In this document: piece by piece, positions 17,550 through 27,126 of the stretch
How positions within the stretch are numbered: position 1 is the first letter of the stretch
Layout: the number at the start of each line of letters is the position of its first letter
Source of the DNA: Stutzerimonas stutzeri
Lineage (GTDB): Bacteria; Pseudomonadota; Gammaproteobacteria; Pseudomonadales; Pseudomonadaceae
Assembly (NCBI RefSeq): GCF_024451105.1
Contig: NZ_JANGEY010000001.1
Location: 372,001-436,000, forward strand
Direction: 5' to 3'
DNA: 64,000 bases
Notes under the pieces: model-generated
What the model saw: the letters and a program-made list of their open reading frames with translations, nothing else
Told to the model about the DNA's origin: nothing
The model's database searches: none
Translations under genes and position numbers: made by a program

Positions 17550-20102
17550 TCAGGTCGCCTTGCGCGGCTTGGCCCGCGCGGTGGGTTCGGCGACCAGCGG
17601 GTCGTCCGGCCAGTAGTGCTTGGGATAGCGGCCCTTGAGGTCCTTCTTCACCTCGGCGTAGGTGTTGGCCCAGAAGCTGGCCAGGTCCTGGGTGACCTGC
17701 ACCGGGCGCTGCGCCGGGGAGAGCAGGTGCAGCTTGACGCCGAGGCGCCCGCCGGCGATGCGCGGCGTGGCGGCCAGGCCGAACAGCTCCTGCAGGCGCA
17801 CCGCCAGCACCGGCGGCTCCTCGCTGTAGTCGAGGCGGATCCTCGAGCCGGACGGCACTTCCAGCGCCTTCGGCGCCAGTTCGTCGAGGCGTTGCGGCAG
17901 CGGCCAGGGCAGCAGGCCGGCGAGGATCGCGGCGAGATCCAGCGCGGCGAAGTGGCTGAGCCGGCTGACCCTGCCGAGGTACGGCAGCAGCCAGTCCTCC
18001 AGCGTGGCGAGCAGCGCCGCATCCGACACGTCCGGCCACTCGCTGGCGCCCGTCCCGGCCAGATCGAGGCGGCGCAGCAGCAGGATGCGTGCCTGCCACT
18101 GGCGCAGTTCGGGCGTCCACGGCAGCAGTTCGAGGCCCTTGCGCCGTACCAGGGCGACCAGCGCCCGGCCGCGCGCCGTCTCGTCCAGCCCGCCCAGCGC
18201 CTCACTGGACAGCACCAGCTCGCCGACCTTGCGCTGGCGCTCGGCGCGCAGCACGCCCTCGCGCTCGTCCCAGTCGAGCACTTCGCTGGCGCTGACCTGC
18301 TCGGCCAGCGGGCCGTCGAACAGCGCCGGGTCGAGGTCGGCGGCCAGGTAGATGCGCTCCTCGCGCTGGCCCTGGCGGCTGCCCAGGTCGGCGATCACCA
18401 GCCACTCGTGCTTCATCAGCGCGTCGGCTTCGCCGAACTGCGCGGCGCGGCCGTTGGCCAGGCGGTAGTCGGCTGCGCCTGCGCGGCGCTGGCGGGCGAT
18501 GCGGTCGGGATAGGCGAAGGCCAGCAGGCAGCCCAGCCAGCGCGGGTGTTCGGGATCGGCCAGCGCCTGCTCCACGGTCCTCGGCAGCAGGCTGCGGAAC
18601 TGCCGGGCCAGCTGGCGGGCGCGCTGCACGCCGCCCTGGGCTGTGCGCGGGCCGCGCGACTCGCCGGACAGCAGGGCCAGCCGGCCATGCAGGTCGGCAC
18701 CCGACTGGCCTGCGCGCAGGATGTCGCGCTCGGAGAGCAGCGCAGCCAGGTCGGCGGCCAGCGCGCCGAGGCCCAGCGCCTGACCGCGCAGCAGCAGGTG
18801 GGCGAGGCGCGGATGCGTCGGCAGGCTGGCCATCGCCTGGCCGTGGGCGGTCAGCGTCCAGCCGCTGCCGCGCGGCTGCAGGGCGCCGAGGCGCTGCAGC
18901 AGCTCGCGGGCCTGGCTGAGTGCGGCGGCCGGCGGCGGATCGAGCCAGAGCAACTCGTTCACATCGTCGACGCCCCAGCGCGCCAGCTGCAGGGCCAGGC
19001 CGGCGAGGTCGGCCTGGAGGATCTCGGCGCCGGCGTGGCCGGCCAGCTGCTCGTGCTGGGTCTGCGACCACAGCCGGTAGCACACCCCCGGCTCGAGGCG
19101 CCCGGCGCGGCCGGCGCGCTGGGTCGCCGAGGCGCGCGAGATGCGCTGGGTGTCCAGGCGGGTCATGCCGCTGGCCGGGTCGAAGCGCGGCACCCGCTCG
19201 AGGCCGGCGTCGACCACCACGCGCACGCCGTCGATGGTCAGGCTGGTCTCGGCGATGTTGGTGGCCAGCACGATCTTGCGCTGCCCCGCCGGCGCCGGCT
19301 CGATGGCGGCGCGCTGGGCGGCCAGCTCCAGCTCGCCGTGCAGCGGGCAGAGCAGCACGTCGGCGCGCCCGGCGAGATGCTCCTCCAGCGCCGCCTGCAC
19401 GCGGCGGATCTCCGCCAGGCCGGGGAGGAACACCAGCAGGCTGCCGGCCTGCTCGGCCAGCGCCTGCAGCACGGTCTGCACCACCCGCGGCTCCAGCGCC
19501 TCGCCGGGCTGGGCGGCGCGCCCCCAGTGGATGTCCACCGGATGCATGCGCCCCTCGCTGCGCACCCGCGGGGCATCGCCCAATAGCGCGGCCAGACGCT
19601 CGCCGTCGAGGGTAGCCGACATCGGCAGCACCCTGAGCGGCGGGCCGTCGCGCAGCAGCTCGCGGCCATTGAGGGTCAGCGCCAGGGCCAGGTCGGCGTC
19701 CAGGCTGCGCTCGTGGAATTCGTCGAGGATCACCAGGCCGACGCCCTCCAGGCCGGGATCGTCCTGCAGGCGGCGGGCGAGGATGCCCTCGGTGACCACC
19801 TCGATGCGCGTGCGCGGGCCGACCCGGCTGTCCAGGCGGATGCGGTAGCCGACCGTCTCGCCGACCGGCTCGCCCAGCTCGCTGGCCAGCCGCTCGGCGG
19901 CGGCGCGCGCGGCCAGGCGGCGCGGCTCGAGCATGACGATGGTCTGCCCGGCCAGCCACGGCTCGTCGAGCAGCGCCAGCGGCACGCGGGTGGTCTTGCC
20001 GGCGCCGGGCGGCGCCTCCAGCACCGCCTCGTGGCGGGCGGCGAGCGCGGCGCGCAGTTCGGGCAGCACGGCATCGATGGGCAGGGCGGTGGACAGGCTC
20101 AT
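17550..20102 (-). CDS. hrpB: ATP-dependent helicase HrpB
   Basis: 850-residue DEAH-type helicase with Walker A PPGAGKTT, motif II LDEFHERS, motif III MSATLDG and motif VI RAGRAGRLEPG. These are followed by the HA2 domain and the HrpB-specific C-terminal domain, ending in VQVTQDLASFWANTYAEVKKDL, the characteristic HrpB tail. RNA helicase activity is presumed from HrpA/HrpB relatives; the cellular role is poorly defined. The ATG at 20102 (MSLSTALPID) matches family N termini, while the longer upstream frame does not. Confidence 0.93.
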   Translation of the reverse strand: MSLSTALPIDAVLPELRAALAARHEAVLEAPPGAGKTTRVPLALLDEPWLAGQTIVMLEPRRLAARAAAERLASELGEPVGETVGYRIRLDSRVGPRTRIEVVTEGILARRLQDDPGLEGVGLVILDEFHERSLDADLALALTLNGRELLRDGPPLRVLPMSATLDGERLAALLGDAPRVRSEGRMHPVDIHWGRAAQPGEALEPRVVQTVLQALAEQAGSLLVFLPGLAEIRRVQAALEEHLAGRADVLLCPLHGELELAAQRAAIEPAPAGQRKIVLATNIAETSLTIDGVRVVVDAGLERVPRFDPASGMTRLDTQRISRASATQRAGRAGRLEPGVCYRLWSQTQHEQLAGHAGAEILQADLAGLALQLARWGVDDVNELLWLDPPPAAALSQARELLQRLGALQPRGSGWTLTAHGQAMASLPTHPRLAHLLLRGQALGLGALAADLAALLSERDILRAGQSGADLHGRLALLSGESRGPRTAQGGVQRARQLARQFRSLLPRTVEQALADPEHPRWLGCLLAFAYPDRIARQRRAGAADYRLANGRAAQFGEADALMKHEWLVIADLGSRQGQREERIYLAADLDPALFDGPLAEQVSASEVLDWDEREGVLRAERQRKVGELVLSSEALGGLDETARGRALVALVRRKGLELLPWTPELRQWQARILLLRRLDLAGTGASEWPDVSDAALLATLEDWLLPYLGRVSRLSHFAALDLAAILAGLLPWPLPQRLDELAPKALEVPSGSRIRLDYSEEPPVLAVRLQELFGLAATPRIAGGRLGVKLHLLSPAQRPVQVTQDLASFWANTYAEVKKDLKGRYPKHYWPDDPLVAEPTARAKPRKAT

Positions 20103-20135
20103 GGGCACTCGCAACGGCAACGGGCAAGGGCGGCG

Positions 20136-20141
20136 ATTATA
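20136..20141 (-). promoter_or_regulatory. -10-like TATAAT upstream of hrpB
   Basis: A perfect TATAAT on the minus strand lies 34 bases before the hrpB start codon. No good -35 hexamer is seen at the normal spacing, so the promoter call is tentative. Confidence 0.4.
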
Positions 20142-20257
20142 GCGGCGAAGCGGCCAGCGCCTTTCGGCCGTCACGCCCGAACGCTTAGACTGTGCGCCGC
20201 TGTCTGGAACCGGGCGGCGGCGCCACCGGCCGCCCCGCCCCCTCAAGGAGAACCTGC

Positions 20258-20674
20258 ATGCATATTTCCCAGCGGATCGTCGGCGGCCTGCTCGCCGCCA
20301 GCCTGCTCGCCCAGCTCGCCGGCTGCGGCACCCTGTTCTATCCAGAGCGCCGCGGCCAGCTGAAAGGCCAGATCGACCCGGCCGTCGCCGCCCTCAACGG
20401 CATCGGCATCCTGTTCTTCGTGATTCCGGGACTGATCGCCTTCGCCATCGACTTCGCCACCGGCGCGATCTACCTGCCCGAGGGGCGCTACTCGGTCGCC
20501 CCCGAGCGCCTGCAGGACGCCCTGGACGCCGCCGGCCGCGTCGACCCCGCCCGCCTGCGCGCCATCCTCCGCGAGGAACTGGCCCGCGACCTGCCGCTGG
20601 ACGACCTGCGGCTGATCCAGCATGCCGGCGGCCTCGAACAACTGGCCGCCCACGGCCTGCGCCCGACCGCCTGA
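20258..20674 (+). CDS. Small predicted lipoprotein
   Basis: 138 residues with a lipoprotein signal ending LAQLAGCG (lipobox L-A-G-C at about residue 25). A short exported segment follows, then a hydrophobic helix (GIGILFFVIPGLIAFAIDFATGA, about 49-71), and a helical C-terminal half. Conserved small lipoproteins of this type are found beside the FieF gene in Pseudomonas; the function is unknown. The fieF start lies 11 bases after its stop, so the two are probably co-transcribed. AAGGAG lies upstream of the ATG at 20258. Confidence 0.78.
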   Translation: MHISQRIVGGLLAASLLAQLAGCGTLFYPERRGQLKGQIDPAVAALNGIGILFFVIPGLIAFAIDFATGAIYLPEGRYSVAPERLQDALDAAGRVDPARLRAILREELARDLPLDDLRLIQHAGGLEQLAAHGLRPTA

Positions 20675-20685
20675 GGAGTCCGTCG

Positions 20686-21558
20686 ATGAACCTGAGCCGC
20701 GAACACGGCCGCCTGATGCGCCTGGCCTCGGCCGCCGCCCTGGCCACCGCGCTGACCCTGGTGGCTGCCAAGGCCGTCGCCTGGTGGCTGAGCGGCTCGG
20801 TCAGCCTGCTCGCCGGCCTGACCGACTCGCTGCTCGACGGCGCCGCCTCGCTGGTCAACCTGATCGCGGTCAACTACGCGCTGCGCCCGGCCGACGAGAA
20901 CCACCGCTACGGCCACGGCAAGGCCGAGGCGCTGGCCGGCCTCGGTCAGGCCGCGTTCATCGCGGTCAGTGCGGTGCTGGTCGGCATCAGCGGTTTCGAG
21001 CGCCTGCAACGGCCGCAGCCGATCGAGGCCACCGAGATCGGCGTGGCGGTGATCCTGCTGTCGCTGGCGATGACCTTCGCCCTGCTGCTGTTCCAGCGCC
21101 ACGTGGTCAAGGTCACCGGCTCCACGGCGATCCGCGCCGACTCGCTGCACTACGCCTCGGACCTGCTGCTCAACGCCAGCATCCTGGTCGCCCTGCTGCT
21201 CGCCGCCTGGGGCTGGACCCGCGCCGACGCACTGTTCGGCATCGCCATCGCCCTGTACATCCTGTGGAGCGCGCTGGGCATCGTCCGCGAATCGGCCTCG
21301 GTGCTGATGGACGAGGAACTACCGCTGGAAACCAGCGAGCGCATGCTGCAGCTGGCGCTGAGCATCCCCGGGGTGCTCGGCGCCCACGACCTGCGCACGC
21401 GCATGTCCGGCACCCACTGGTTCGTCCAGCTGCACCTGGACCTGCCGGCCAGCCTGACCCTGCAGCAGGCCCACGACCTCTGCGAGGCCGCCGAGCTGGC
21501 GATCCGCGCCGAGTTCCCGCGCGCCGAGGTGCTGGTGCACGCCGACCCGCAGCACTGA
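20686..21558 (+). CDS. fieF: Cation diffusion facilitator (FieF/YiiP type)
   Basis: 290-residue CDF transporter with six membrane helices. The helix-2 metal site TDSLLDG (D47, D51) and the helix-5 partner in DSLHYASDLLLN give the DD-HD tetrahedral site of YiiP. The loop HRYGHGKAEALAG and the C-terminal cytoplasmic domain (about 205-290) with HDLRTRMSG and VHADPQH carry further metal-binding His/Asp residues. It exchanges Zn2+ or Fe2+ for protons and exports them. The lipoprotein gene directly precedes it, and a terminator hairpin follows. Confidence 0.92.
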   Translation: MNLSREHGRLMRLASAAALATALTLVAAKAVAWWLSGSVSLLAGLTDSLLDGAASLVNLIAVNYALRPADENHRYGHGKAEALAGLGQAAFIAVSAVLVGISGFERLQRPQPIEATEIGVAVILLSLAMTFALLLFQRHVVKVTGSTAIRADSLHYASDLLLNASILVALLLAAWGWTRADALFGIAIALYILWSALGIVRESASVLMDEELPLETSERMLQLALSIPGVLGAHDLRTRMSGTHWFVQLHLDLPASLTLQQAHDLCEAAELAIRAEFPRAEVLVHADPQH

Positions 21559-21572
21559 GCCGCGGAAAAGAA

Positions 21573-21594
21573 GAAGGGGCCTGGCGGCCCCTTC
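21573..21594 (+). terminator. Hairpin terminator after fieF
   Basis: GAAGGGGCC (21573-21581) pairs with GGCCCCTTC (21586-21594) around TGGC. An A-rich lead-in precedes it, but only short T runs follow. The rest of the 313-base gap (21595-21871) has no gene. Its last 120 bases are A+T-rich and probably hold the promoter of the Lrp-family gene. Confidence 0.7.
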
Positions 21595-21871
21595 GAGATG
21601 GTTTCTTCCGGAGTGCGGCGGCGGTGGCCGCCTGCCCTGCGCAACGCCTGGTGGGCGATGCGGGCCTGGGACCGCGACCTCGTGGGTCGACGGTGGCGCG
21701 CTGCCTGGTTGGGCACCGCGCGGGAGAGCGTCCGGGCCGTGAAACTGATTCAAACTGTACGCCCCCCGGCCCGGCAGACGCTTGCGAAAATTGCCCGGAA
21801 ATGCACCTCTTGCGCAACGATCCACCAATCGGTAAAAGATTGAAGCAATATTTACACGGCGAACCTTCCCC

Positions 21872-22348
21872 ATGAGCAAGCTGGACCGCTACGACCTGCG
21901 CATCCTCGCCGAACTGCAGCGCGATGCGCGGATCTCCAACCAGGAGCTGGCCGAACGCATCGGCCTGTCGCCCTCGCCCTGCTCGCGGCGGGTCAGACAG
22001 CTCGAGGACGAGGGCTACATCCTGCGCCAGGTCGCTCTGCTCGACCGCAAGAAGCTCGGCCTGACCCTCACCGTGTACGTGCTGGTAGGCATGGACCGCC
22101 ACACCCCGGAACGTTTCGCCCACTTCGAGTCGGTGATCCGCCAGTGCCCGCAGGTGCTGGAGTGCAGCCTGGTCACCGGCATGGAGGCCGACTACCAGCT
22201 CAAGGTGGTGGTGCCGGACATGGACCACTACCAGCAGTTCCTGCTCGGCACCCTGACCCGCATCGAGGGGGTCTCCAGCGTGCGCTCGAGCTTCGTCCTC
22301 AACCAGGTGCTGGCCGGCACCGAACTGCCGCTGGAGCATCTGCGCTGA
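21872..22348 (+). CDS. Lrp/AsnC family transcriptional regulator
   Basis: 158 residues: N-terminal winged helix-turn-helix (about 4-62, with LDRYDLRILAELQRDARISNQELAERIG in several steps) and a C-terminal RAM ligand-binding domain (about 70-150). The length and the SPSPCSRRVRQLE recognition region are typical of the family. Such regulators sense amino acids. The regulated genes are not evident; the A+T-rich sequence just upstream (21780-21870) may hold its own binding site. Confidence 0.9.
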   Translation: MSKLDRYDLRILAELQRDARISNQELAERIGLSPSPCSRRVRQLEDEGYILRQVALLDRKKLGLTLTVYVLVGMDRHTPERFAHFESVIRQCPQVLECSLVTGMEADYQLKVVVPDMDHYQQFLLGTLTRIEGVSSVRSSFVLNQVLAGTELPLEHLR

Positions 22349-22365
22349 CGAACGGCACCACCCGT

Positions 22366-22387
22366 CGACAAAAATGTGACATTGTCG
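22366..22387. promoter_or_regulatory. CGACAA-N10-TTGTCG dyad upstream of the DUF2788-globin promoter
   Basis: CGACAA (22366-22371) and TTGTCG (22382-22387) form a perfect 6-bp inverted repeat. It ends 11 bases before the -35 hexamer of the strong promoter downstream, a location suited to an activator or repressor. It is not an ANR/FNR box (TTGAT-N4-ATCAA). The regulator is unknown. Confidence 0.45.
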
Positions 22388-22398
22388 CGTTTCTGAAT

Positions 22399-22426
22399 TT
22401 GCCTGCGGGCAGGCAGGGCCTATAAT
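22399..22426 (+). promoter_or_regulatory. Strong sigma-70 promoter for DUF2788-globin genes
   Basis: TTGCCT (22399-22404) and a perfect TATAAT (22421-22426) are separated by 16 bases. It is the best consensus promoter in the window. It reads into a 5' leader of about 85 bases before the DUF2788 gene, which includes a T7 run at 22436-22442. Confidence 0.7.
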
Positions 22427-22521
22427 CCGCCCGCGTTTTTTTGCTGCATGCCTGCGTGGCCGAACACATAACTACATCGCCGCCCCCTGAGCGCTTCACG
22501 ACACTCCCTGCAGGAGGGATG

Positions 22522-22725
22522 ATGGATCCCGAAGTATTCGAACACTGGATGATGACCGGCCTGATCGTGGCCCTGGTTTCGTTCATGGCTTTCATCGTCT
22601 GGGATCTGGCGAAAAAATCCAATGCCGGCAAGTTCGGCACCGCGATTCTCTTCTTTGCCCTCGGTTTGGGCGTACTTGGCTTCGTCATCAAGAGCCTGGT
22701 GATCGGCAGCCTCGAAGGCATGTAA
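22522..22725 (+). CDS. DUF2788 small membrane protein
   Basis: 67 residues with two transmembrane helices (about 10-30 and 40-62) separated by a short charged loop (LAKKSNAGKFGT), the DUF2788 pattern. Two tandem ATG codons (22519, 22522) follow AGGAGGG; the second has the better spacing. Function is unknown. The globin gene lies 78 bases downstream on the same strand, so the pair may share the strong promoter. Confidence 0.75.
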   Translation: MDPEVFEHWMMTGLIVALVSFMAFIVWDLAKKSNAGKFGTAILFFALGLGVLGFVIKSLVIGSLEGM

Positions 22726-22803
22726 CCCCCAGAAGCTTCTGCAACGCCCCTCGTCGCCAGGATGTCGCGACGGGAAGCGCGCCTATTGCCCCGAAGGATA
22801 ATC

Positions 22804-23196
22804 ATGACCCCCGCCAACCGTGTGATGCAGAGTTACGGGCGCTGCTGCGCCAGCCCCAACTTCTTCGATACCTTCTACCAGCATTTCCTCGCCAGTTCGC
22901 CGGCGATCCGCGAGAAGTTCGTCAACACCGACATGACCGCGCAGAAGCATCTGCTGCGCGCGGGCATCCTCAACCTGGTGCTCTACGCCCGCGGCATGTC
23001 CGACACCAAGCTGCGCGCCCTCGGCCAGAGCCACTCGCGCGAAGGCTTCGACATCCGCCCCGAGCTCTACGACCTGTGGCTCGACGCGCTGCTGCTGGCC
23101 GTCAAGCAGCACGACGCCGAAGCCACCCAGGAAGACCTGATCGCCTGGCGCGAGGTGCTCGGCAAGGGCATCAACCTGATCAAGTCGTTCTACTGA
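22804..23196 (+). CDS. Single-domain globin
   Basis: 130 residues with a globin fold: ANRVMQSYGRCCASPNFFDTFYQHF at the A-B helices, and the likely proximal histidine in LGQSHSREGFDI, followed by PELYDLWLDALLLAVKQHD. This resembles the single-domain globins of Pseudomonas that bind heme and gaseous ligands. There is no reductase domain, so it is not a flavohemoglobin. AAGGAT lies upstream of the ATG at 22804. The partner DUF2788 gene precedes it. Confidence 0.8.
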   Translation: MTPANRVMQSYGRCCASPNFFDTFYQHFLASSPAIREKFVNTDMTAQKHLLRAGILNLVLYARGMSDTKLRALGQSHSREGFDIRPELYDLWLDALLLAVKQHDAEATQEDLIAWREVLGKGINLIKSFY

Positions 23197-23248
23197 TCCA
23201 CCCGCCGGCGGCCGCCACTGGCCGCCGGCCACCCTCCCCCGCCGCGAC

Positions 23249-23905
23249 TCACAGCCGCGCAGGCACCTCCCTCCATTCTCCGGGCGCCAGCCCGTCCAGA
23301 CTCCACGGCCCGATGCGTACCCGCACCAGACGCAGGGTCGGCAGGCCCACCGCCGCGGTCATCCGCCGCACCTGGCGGTTGCGTCCCTCGCGAATCGTCA
23401 GCTCCAGCCAGCAGGTCGGCACGCTCTTGCGAAAGCGCACCGGCGGATCGCGCTGCCACAGCGCAGGCTCCGCGATGCGCCGCGCCTCGGCCGGCAGGGT
23501 CGGCCCGTCGTTGAGTTCGACGCCGGCGCGCAGGCGCGCCAGCTGCGCCTCGCTCGCCTCGCCCTCCACCTGCACCCAGTAGGTCTTGGCCAGCTTGTGC
23601 CTCGGGTCGGCGATGCGCGCCTGCAGGCGACCGTCGTTGGTGAGCAGCAGCAGCCCCTCGCTGTCGCGGTCCAGCCGCCCGGCCGGGTAGACGCCGGGCA
23701 CCGGCAGGTAGTCCTTGAGGGTCGCGCGGCCGTCGGCGGCGGCGAACTGGGTGAGCACGTCGAACGGCTTGTTGAGCAGGATCAGTCGCGGCTCGGCCGG
23801 CGGCGCCTTGGCCTGGCGGCGCGGCGGCGGCTGGGTGGCGCCCGGACGCGCGGCGGAGCGGCTGCGTCCCGCGCCGGCGGGCGGCTTGCGCGGCGGACGG
23901 GCCAT
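23249..23905 (-). CDS. rluE: 23S rRNA pseudouridine synthase RluE
   Basis: 218 residues with the RsuA/RluE catalytic motif [17 protein letters not shown], including the active-site Asp. The N-terminal [12 protein letters not shown] matches RluE rather than RluB or RluF, and there is no S4 domain. RluE makes pseudouridine 2457 in E. coli 23S rRNA. The basic N terminus ([15 protein letters not shown]) is an added RNA-binding extension. Its start overlaps the stop of the upstream SEC-C gene by one base (TGATG), so the two are translationally coupled. Confidence 0.88.
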   Translation of the reverse strand: MARPPRKPPAGAGRSRSAARPGATQPPPRRQAKAPPAEPRLILLNKPFDVLTQFAAADGRATLKDYLPVPGVYPAGRLDRDSEGLLLLTNDGRLQARIADPRHKLAKTYWVQVEGEASEAQLARLRAGVELNDGPTLPAEARRIAEPALWQRDPPVRFRKSVPTCWLELTIREGRNRQVRRMTAAVGLPTLRLVRVRIGPWSLDGLAPGEWREVPARL

Positions 23906-24471
23906 CACAGGCTCTCGCGCAGGCGGCGGCTGCAGCAGTTCCGGTAGCGCTTGCCGCTCCGGCACGGGCACTGATCGCCCCCGCAGCCGCCCTGCGCCAG
24001 CCAGCCCTCCAGGCGCTCGCGGGTCTGCTGCAGGGTCTGCCAGGCGGCCTCATCCAGCCCCGGCCGGCCGAGGGCCTCGCAGACCTTCAGGTAGTCCACC
24101 AGCAGGGTGTCGCGCGTCAGGCTCTGGTGGCGCGGGGCGATCGGCGCGCCTTCGTGGCGGCGCGCCGGATCGGGCAGGAACAGCAGGGTGCGGCGATCCG
24201 GCAGCACGTTCCACAGGCGCCCGCCAGCGTCGCGCCAGCAGGCGGTGAAGCTGGCGCGCAGCGCCTGGCCCGGCCACTCCTCCAGACTCCAGCCGTCGAC
24301 CCGCGCGCCACCGAGCGCGCTCACCGCGCGGCCGACCGAATACCAGGGCTCGCCGGCGAGGCTCTCCGGCAGCGGCAGCGGCGCCGCCACCAGGGGATCG
24401 CCGCCGGGCACCAGGGTACGGGCGAAGCGGCGCAGGGGATTGCTGTAGCGGGCGGGGTCGACAAAGGCCAT
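23905..24471 (-). CDS. SEC-C motif protein
   Basis: 188 residues ending in a SEC-C zinc motif, [13 protein letters not shown], the metal-binding module found at the end of SecA and in many stand-alone proteins. The N-terminal 150 residues are not recognised as a named domain. One-base overlap with rluE points to a shared transcript and perhaps a ribosome-related role, but that is inference. ATG at 24471 ([12 protein letters not shown]) was chosen over the upstream frame, which is Pro-rich and unlike a conserved N terminus. Confidence 0.72.
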   Translation of the reverse strand: MAFVDPARYSNPLRRFARTLVPGGDPLVAAPLPLPESLAGEPWYSVGRAVSALGGARVDGWSLEEWPGQALRASFTACWRDAGGRLWNVLPDRRTLLFLPDPARRHEGAPIAPRHQSLTRDTLLVDYLKVCEALGRPGLDEAAWQTLQQTRERLEGWLAQGGCGGDQCPCRSGKRYRNCCSRRLRESL

Positions 24472-24552
24472 GGGTGATTCGCTGGACGACGCCCCACGGC
24501 TCGCGGGAAGCCGCCTCGGGGCAGGAGGCGGCATTCTAGCAGCGCGGAGCCC

Positions 24553-26202
24553 TCATTCGAACGCCTGCAGGCGGCTGCGCGCCAGCAGCGCCGCCGCCTC
24601 CACGCCGCACGGCAGACAGCCGTAGAGCGCCGCCGGAGCGTCCAGCCGCGCCGCCATGAAGGCGTCGCCGACCGCCTGCGGCGCGCCCTGCAGCAGCAGA
24701 CCGGCCTGCAGCGCCACGGCGATCTCGCCGGCCAGCTGGCGGGCGCGGTACTCGAGGCCGTCGCGATCCCGCAGGGCGTGCTTGAGGCGCAGCACCAGCG
24801 CCTTCAGGCGCGCCTCGCCGTGGCCGTCGGCCAGCTCGGCGAACAGCGCCTCGGCCACCTCGGGCGCCTTCAGCGCGCGCAGCACGTCCAGGCACTGCAC
24901 GTTGCCCGAGCCCTCCCAGATCGAGTTGACCGGCGCCTCGCGGTACAACCGCGGCAGGATGCTCTCCTCGACGTAGCCGGCGCCGCCCAGACACTCCTGG
25001 GCCTCGTTGACGAAGGCCGGCGCGCGCTTGCACACCCAGTACTTGCCGACTGCGGTGAGCAGGCGGGCGAAGTGGCGCTCCTGCTCGTCCGCGGGACGAT
25101 CCAGGGCATGCCCCAGGCGCAGGGACAGCGCCAGCGCCGCCTCGGACTCCAGCGCCAGGTCGGCCAGCACGTTCTGCATCAGCGGCTGGGCCGCCAGCGC
25201 GCGGCCGCCGACCTGGCGCTGCGCGCAGTGGTGCAGGGCCTGGCTGAGCGCCTGGCGCATCAGCGCCGCCGAGCCGGTCATGCAGTCGAAGCGGGTCAGC
25301 GCGACCATCTCCAGCACGGTGGCGATGCCGCGCCCCTCCTCGCCGACCATCCAGGCCAGCGCGCCGTGCAGCTCGAGTTCCGCCGAAGCGTTGCTGCGGT
25401 TGCCCAGCTTGTCCTTGAGCCGCTGGATGTGGATGCGGTTGTGGCCGCCGTCGGGGCGCAGGCGCGGCAGCAGGAAGCAGCTCAGCCCGCCCTCGCTGTG
25501 CGCCAGGGCGAGGAAAGCGTCGGACATCGGCGCGGAGCAGAACCACTTGTGGCCGAGCAGCTCGTAGGCCTGCCCAGGCCCGCGCGCGTCGACGGCGAAG
25601 GCCCGCGTACTGTTGGTGCGCAGGTCCGAGCCGCCCTGCTTCTCGGTCAGCGCCATGCCCAGGGTCAGGCCGCGCTTCTCGCCCATCGGCAGCGGCCGCG
25701 GGTCGTAGTCGAGGCTGAGCAGCCCGGGCAGCCAGGCCTCGCCCAGCGCGCCCTGGCGGCGCAGCACGGTGACCCCGGCGTGGGTCATGGTCAGCGGGCA
25801 GGCGCTGCCGGCCTCGGCCTGGTTGTGCAGGTAGAACAGCCCGGCGCGCAGCACCTGGGCGCCGGGCCGCGGCTCGCGCCAGGGCAGCGCGTGCAGACCG
25901 TGGGCGACTCCGGCCTGCATGAGGCGGTGCCAGTTGGGATGGAACTCCACCTGGTCGAGGCGGTAGCCGTAGCGGTCGTGGCTGTGCAGTTCGGGCGGAT
26001 GGCGGTTGGCGGCGAAGCCGGCGGCCAGCAGCGGCCCGCCGGCCAGCTCGCCGTACTCGGCCAGACGCGCCTCGCCCCAGTCGGCGCCGAAGCGCCGCAG
26101 CCACTCCTGCAGCGGCCGGTCGCCGCGGTACAGGTTGGCGCCGTCCAGCGGGGTCGGCTGGTTGCTCACCTCGTGGGTTTGCGCGTAGTGCTCGAGACTC
26201 AT
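24553..26202 (-). CDS. aidB: AidB-like acyl-CoA dehydrogenase
   Basis: 549-residue flavoprotein of the AidB branch of the acyl-CoA dehydrogenases. The FAD-binding signature [19 protein letters not shown] is close to that of E. coli AidB (541 residues). The long C-terminal region (about 440-549) corresponds to the AidB DNA-binding extension. AidB is induced by alkylating agents and binds FAD and DNA; its dehydrogenase activity is weak. Whether this one acts in DNA protection or on isovaleryl-CoA cannot be settled by sequence. It is divergent from thiD with an 88-base gap. Confidence 0.8.
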   Translation of the reverse strand: MSLEHYAQTHEVSNQPTPLDGANLYRGDRPLQEWLRRFGADWGEARLAEYGELAGGPLLAAGFAANRHPPELHSHDRYGYRLDQVEFHPNWHRLMQAGVAHGLHALPWREPRPGAQVLRAGLFYLHNQAEAGSACPLTMTHAGVTVLRRQGALGEAWLPGLLSLDYDPRPLPMGEKRGLTLGMALTEKQGGSDLRTNSTRAFAVDARGPGQAYELLGHKWFCSAPMSDAFLALAHSEGGLSCFLLPRLRPDGGHNRIHIQRLKDKLGNRSNASAELELHGALAWMVGEEGRGIATVLEMVALTRFDCMTGSAALMRQALSQALHHCAQRQVGGRALAAQPLMQNVLADLALESEAALALSLRLGHALDRPADEQERHFARLLTAVGKYWVCKRAPAFVNEAQECLGGAGYVEESILPRLYREAPVNSIWEGSGNVQCLDVLRALKAPEVAEALFAELADGHGEARLKALVLRLKHALRDRDGLEYRARQLAGEIAVALQAGLLLQGAPQAVGDAFMAARLDAPAALYGCLPCGVEAAALLARSRLQAFE

Positions 26203-26290
26203 CGTCCACCTCCCGGCATGGCATCCCTAGCAGTGAAGCAGAAGCGCGGCGACCTGCCCGCGAGCGACTTTGGTGGTAAGCTCGGCGCCC

Positions 26291-27088
26291 ATGAACAGAT
26301 ACCCTTCCCGTCCCGTCGTCCTCTGCCTGTCCGGCCACGACCCATCCGGTGGCGCCGGCCTGCAGGCGGACATCGAGGCCCTGCTCGCCCAGGGCTGCCA
26401 CGCCGCGCCGGCGGTCACCGCGCTGACCGTGCAGGACACCGTCGACGTCAGCGACTTCCGCGTCCTCGACCGCGCCTGGGTGCTCGCCCAGGCCGACGCG
26501 GTGATCCGCGATCTGCCGGTCGCCGCGGTCAAGCTGGGCATGCTCGGCTCGCTGGAGATGGTCGACACCGTGGTCGAGATCATGGCTCGCCTGCCCGGCG
26601 TGCCGCTGGTCTGCGACCCGGTGCTGCGCGCCGGCGGCGGCGGCGCGCTGGGCAAGGACGAGGTCGGCTACGCGATCCGCGAGCGGCTGCTGCCGCTGTG
26701 CCGGATCGCCACGCCGAACCTGCCCGAGGCGCGCATCCTCGCCGAGCTGCCCGAAGGCAGCGCCGACGAATGCGCCGACAGGCTGCTGCCGCTGTGCGAG
26801 CACCTGCTGATCACCGGCGGCCACGGCGACGAGCAGGCGGTGCACAACCGCCTGTACGGCCGCGATGGCAGCCGCCACGACTTCACCTGCGTGCGCCTGC
26901 CCGGCAGCTACCACGGCTCCGGCTGCACCCTGGCCAGCACCCTGGCCGGACGCCTGGCTCTCGGCCAGGACCTGCCCGGCGCGGTGAGGTCGGCGCTCGA
27001 CTACACCTGGCGCACCCTGCGCGACGCCGAGCAGCCCGGCCACGGCCAGTACGTGCCGCGCCGCCTGCCGCTGGACTTCTGCTCCTGA
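26291..27088 (+). CDS. thiD: Hydroxymethylpyrimidine/phosphomethylpyrimidine kinase ThiD
   Basis: 265-residue ribokinase-fold enzyme with the substrate loop [16 protein letters not shown] and the C-terminal anion hole/catalytic region [17 protein letters not shown]. It phosphorylates HMP and HMP-P for thiamine synthesis. ATG at 26291 is typical ([20 protein letters not shown]). No TPP riboswitch (THI box) was recognised in the short upstream gap. thiE follows 38 bases downstream, and the two cooperate: ThiE joins the ThiD product to thiazole phosphate. Confidence 0.94.
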   Translation: MNRYPSRPVVLCLSGHDPSGGAGLQADIEALLAQGCHAAPAVTALTVQDTVDVSDFRVLDRAWVLAQADAVIRDLPVAAVKLGMLGSLEMVDTVVEIMARLPGVPLVCDPVLRAGGGGALGKDEVGYAIRERLLPLCRIATPNLPEARILAELPEGSADECADRLLPLCEHLLITGGHGDEQAVHNRLYGRDGSRHDFTCVRLPGSYHGSGCTLASTLAGRLALGQDLPGAVRSALDYTWRTLRDAEQPGHGQYVPRRLPLDFCS

Positions 27089-27126
27089 CCGCCTGCCCCC
27101 TATCGCCTGCCCGAGGAAGCCCGTCG

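Noticed and set aside
26203-26290. TPP riboswitch upstream of thiD
   Set aside because: No THI-box sequence (CTGAGA...) was seen and the gap is only 88 bases.
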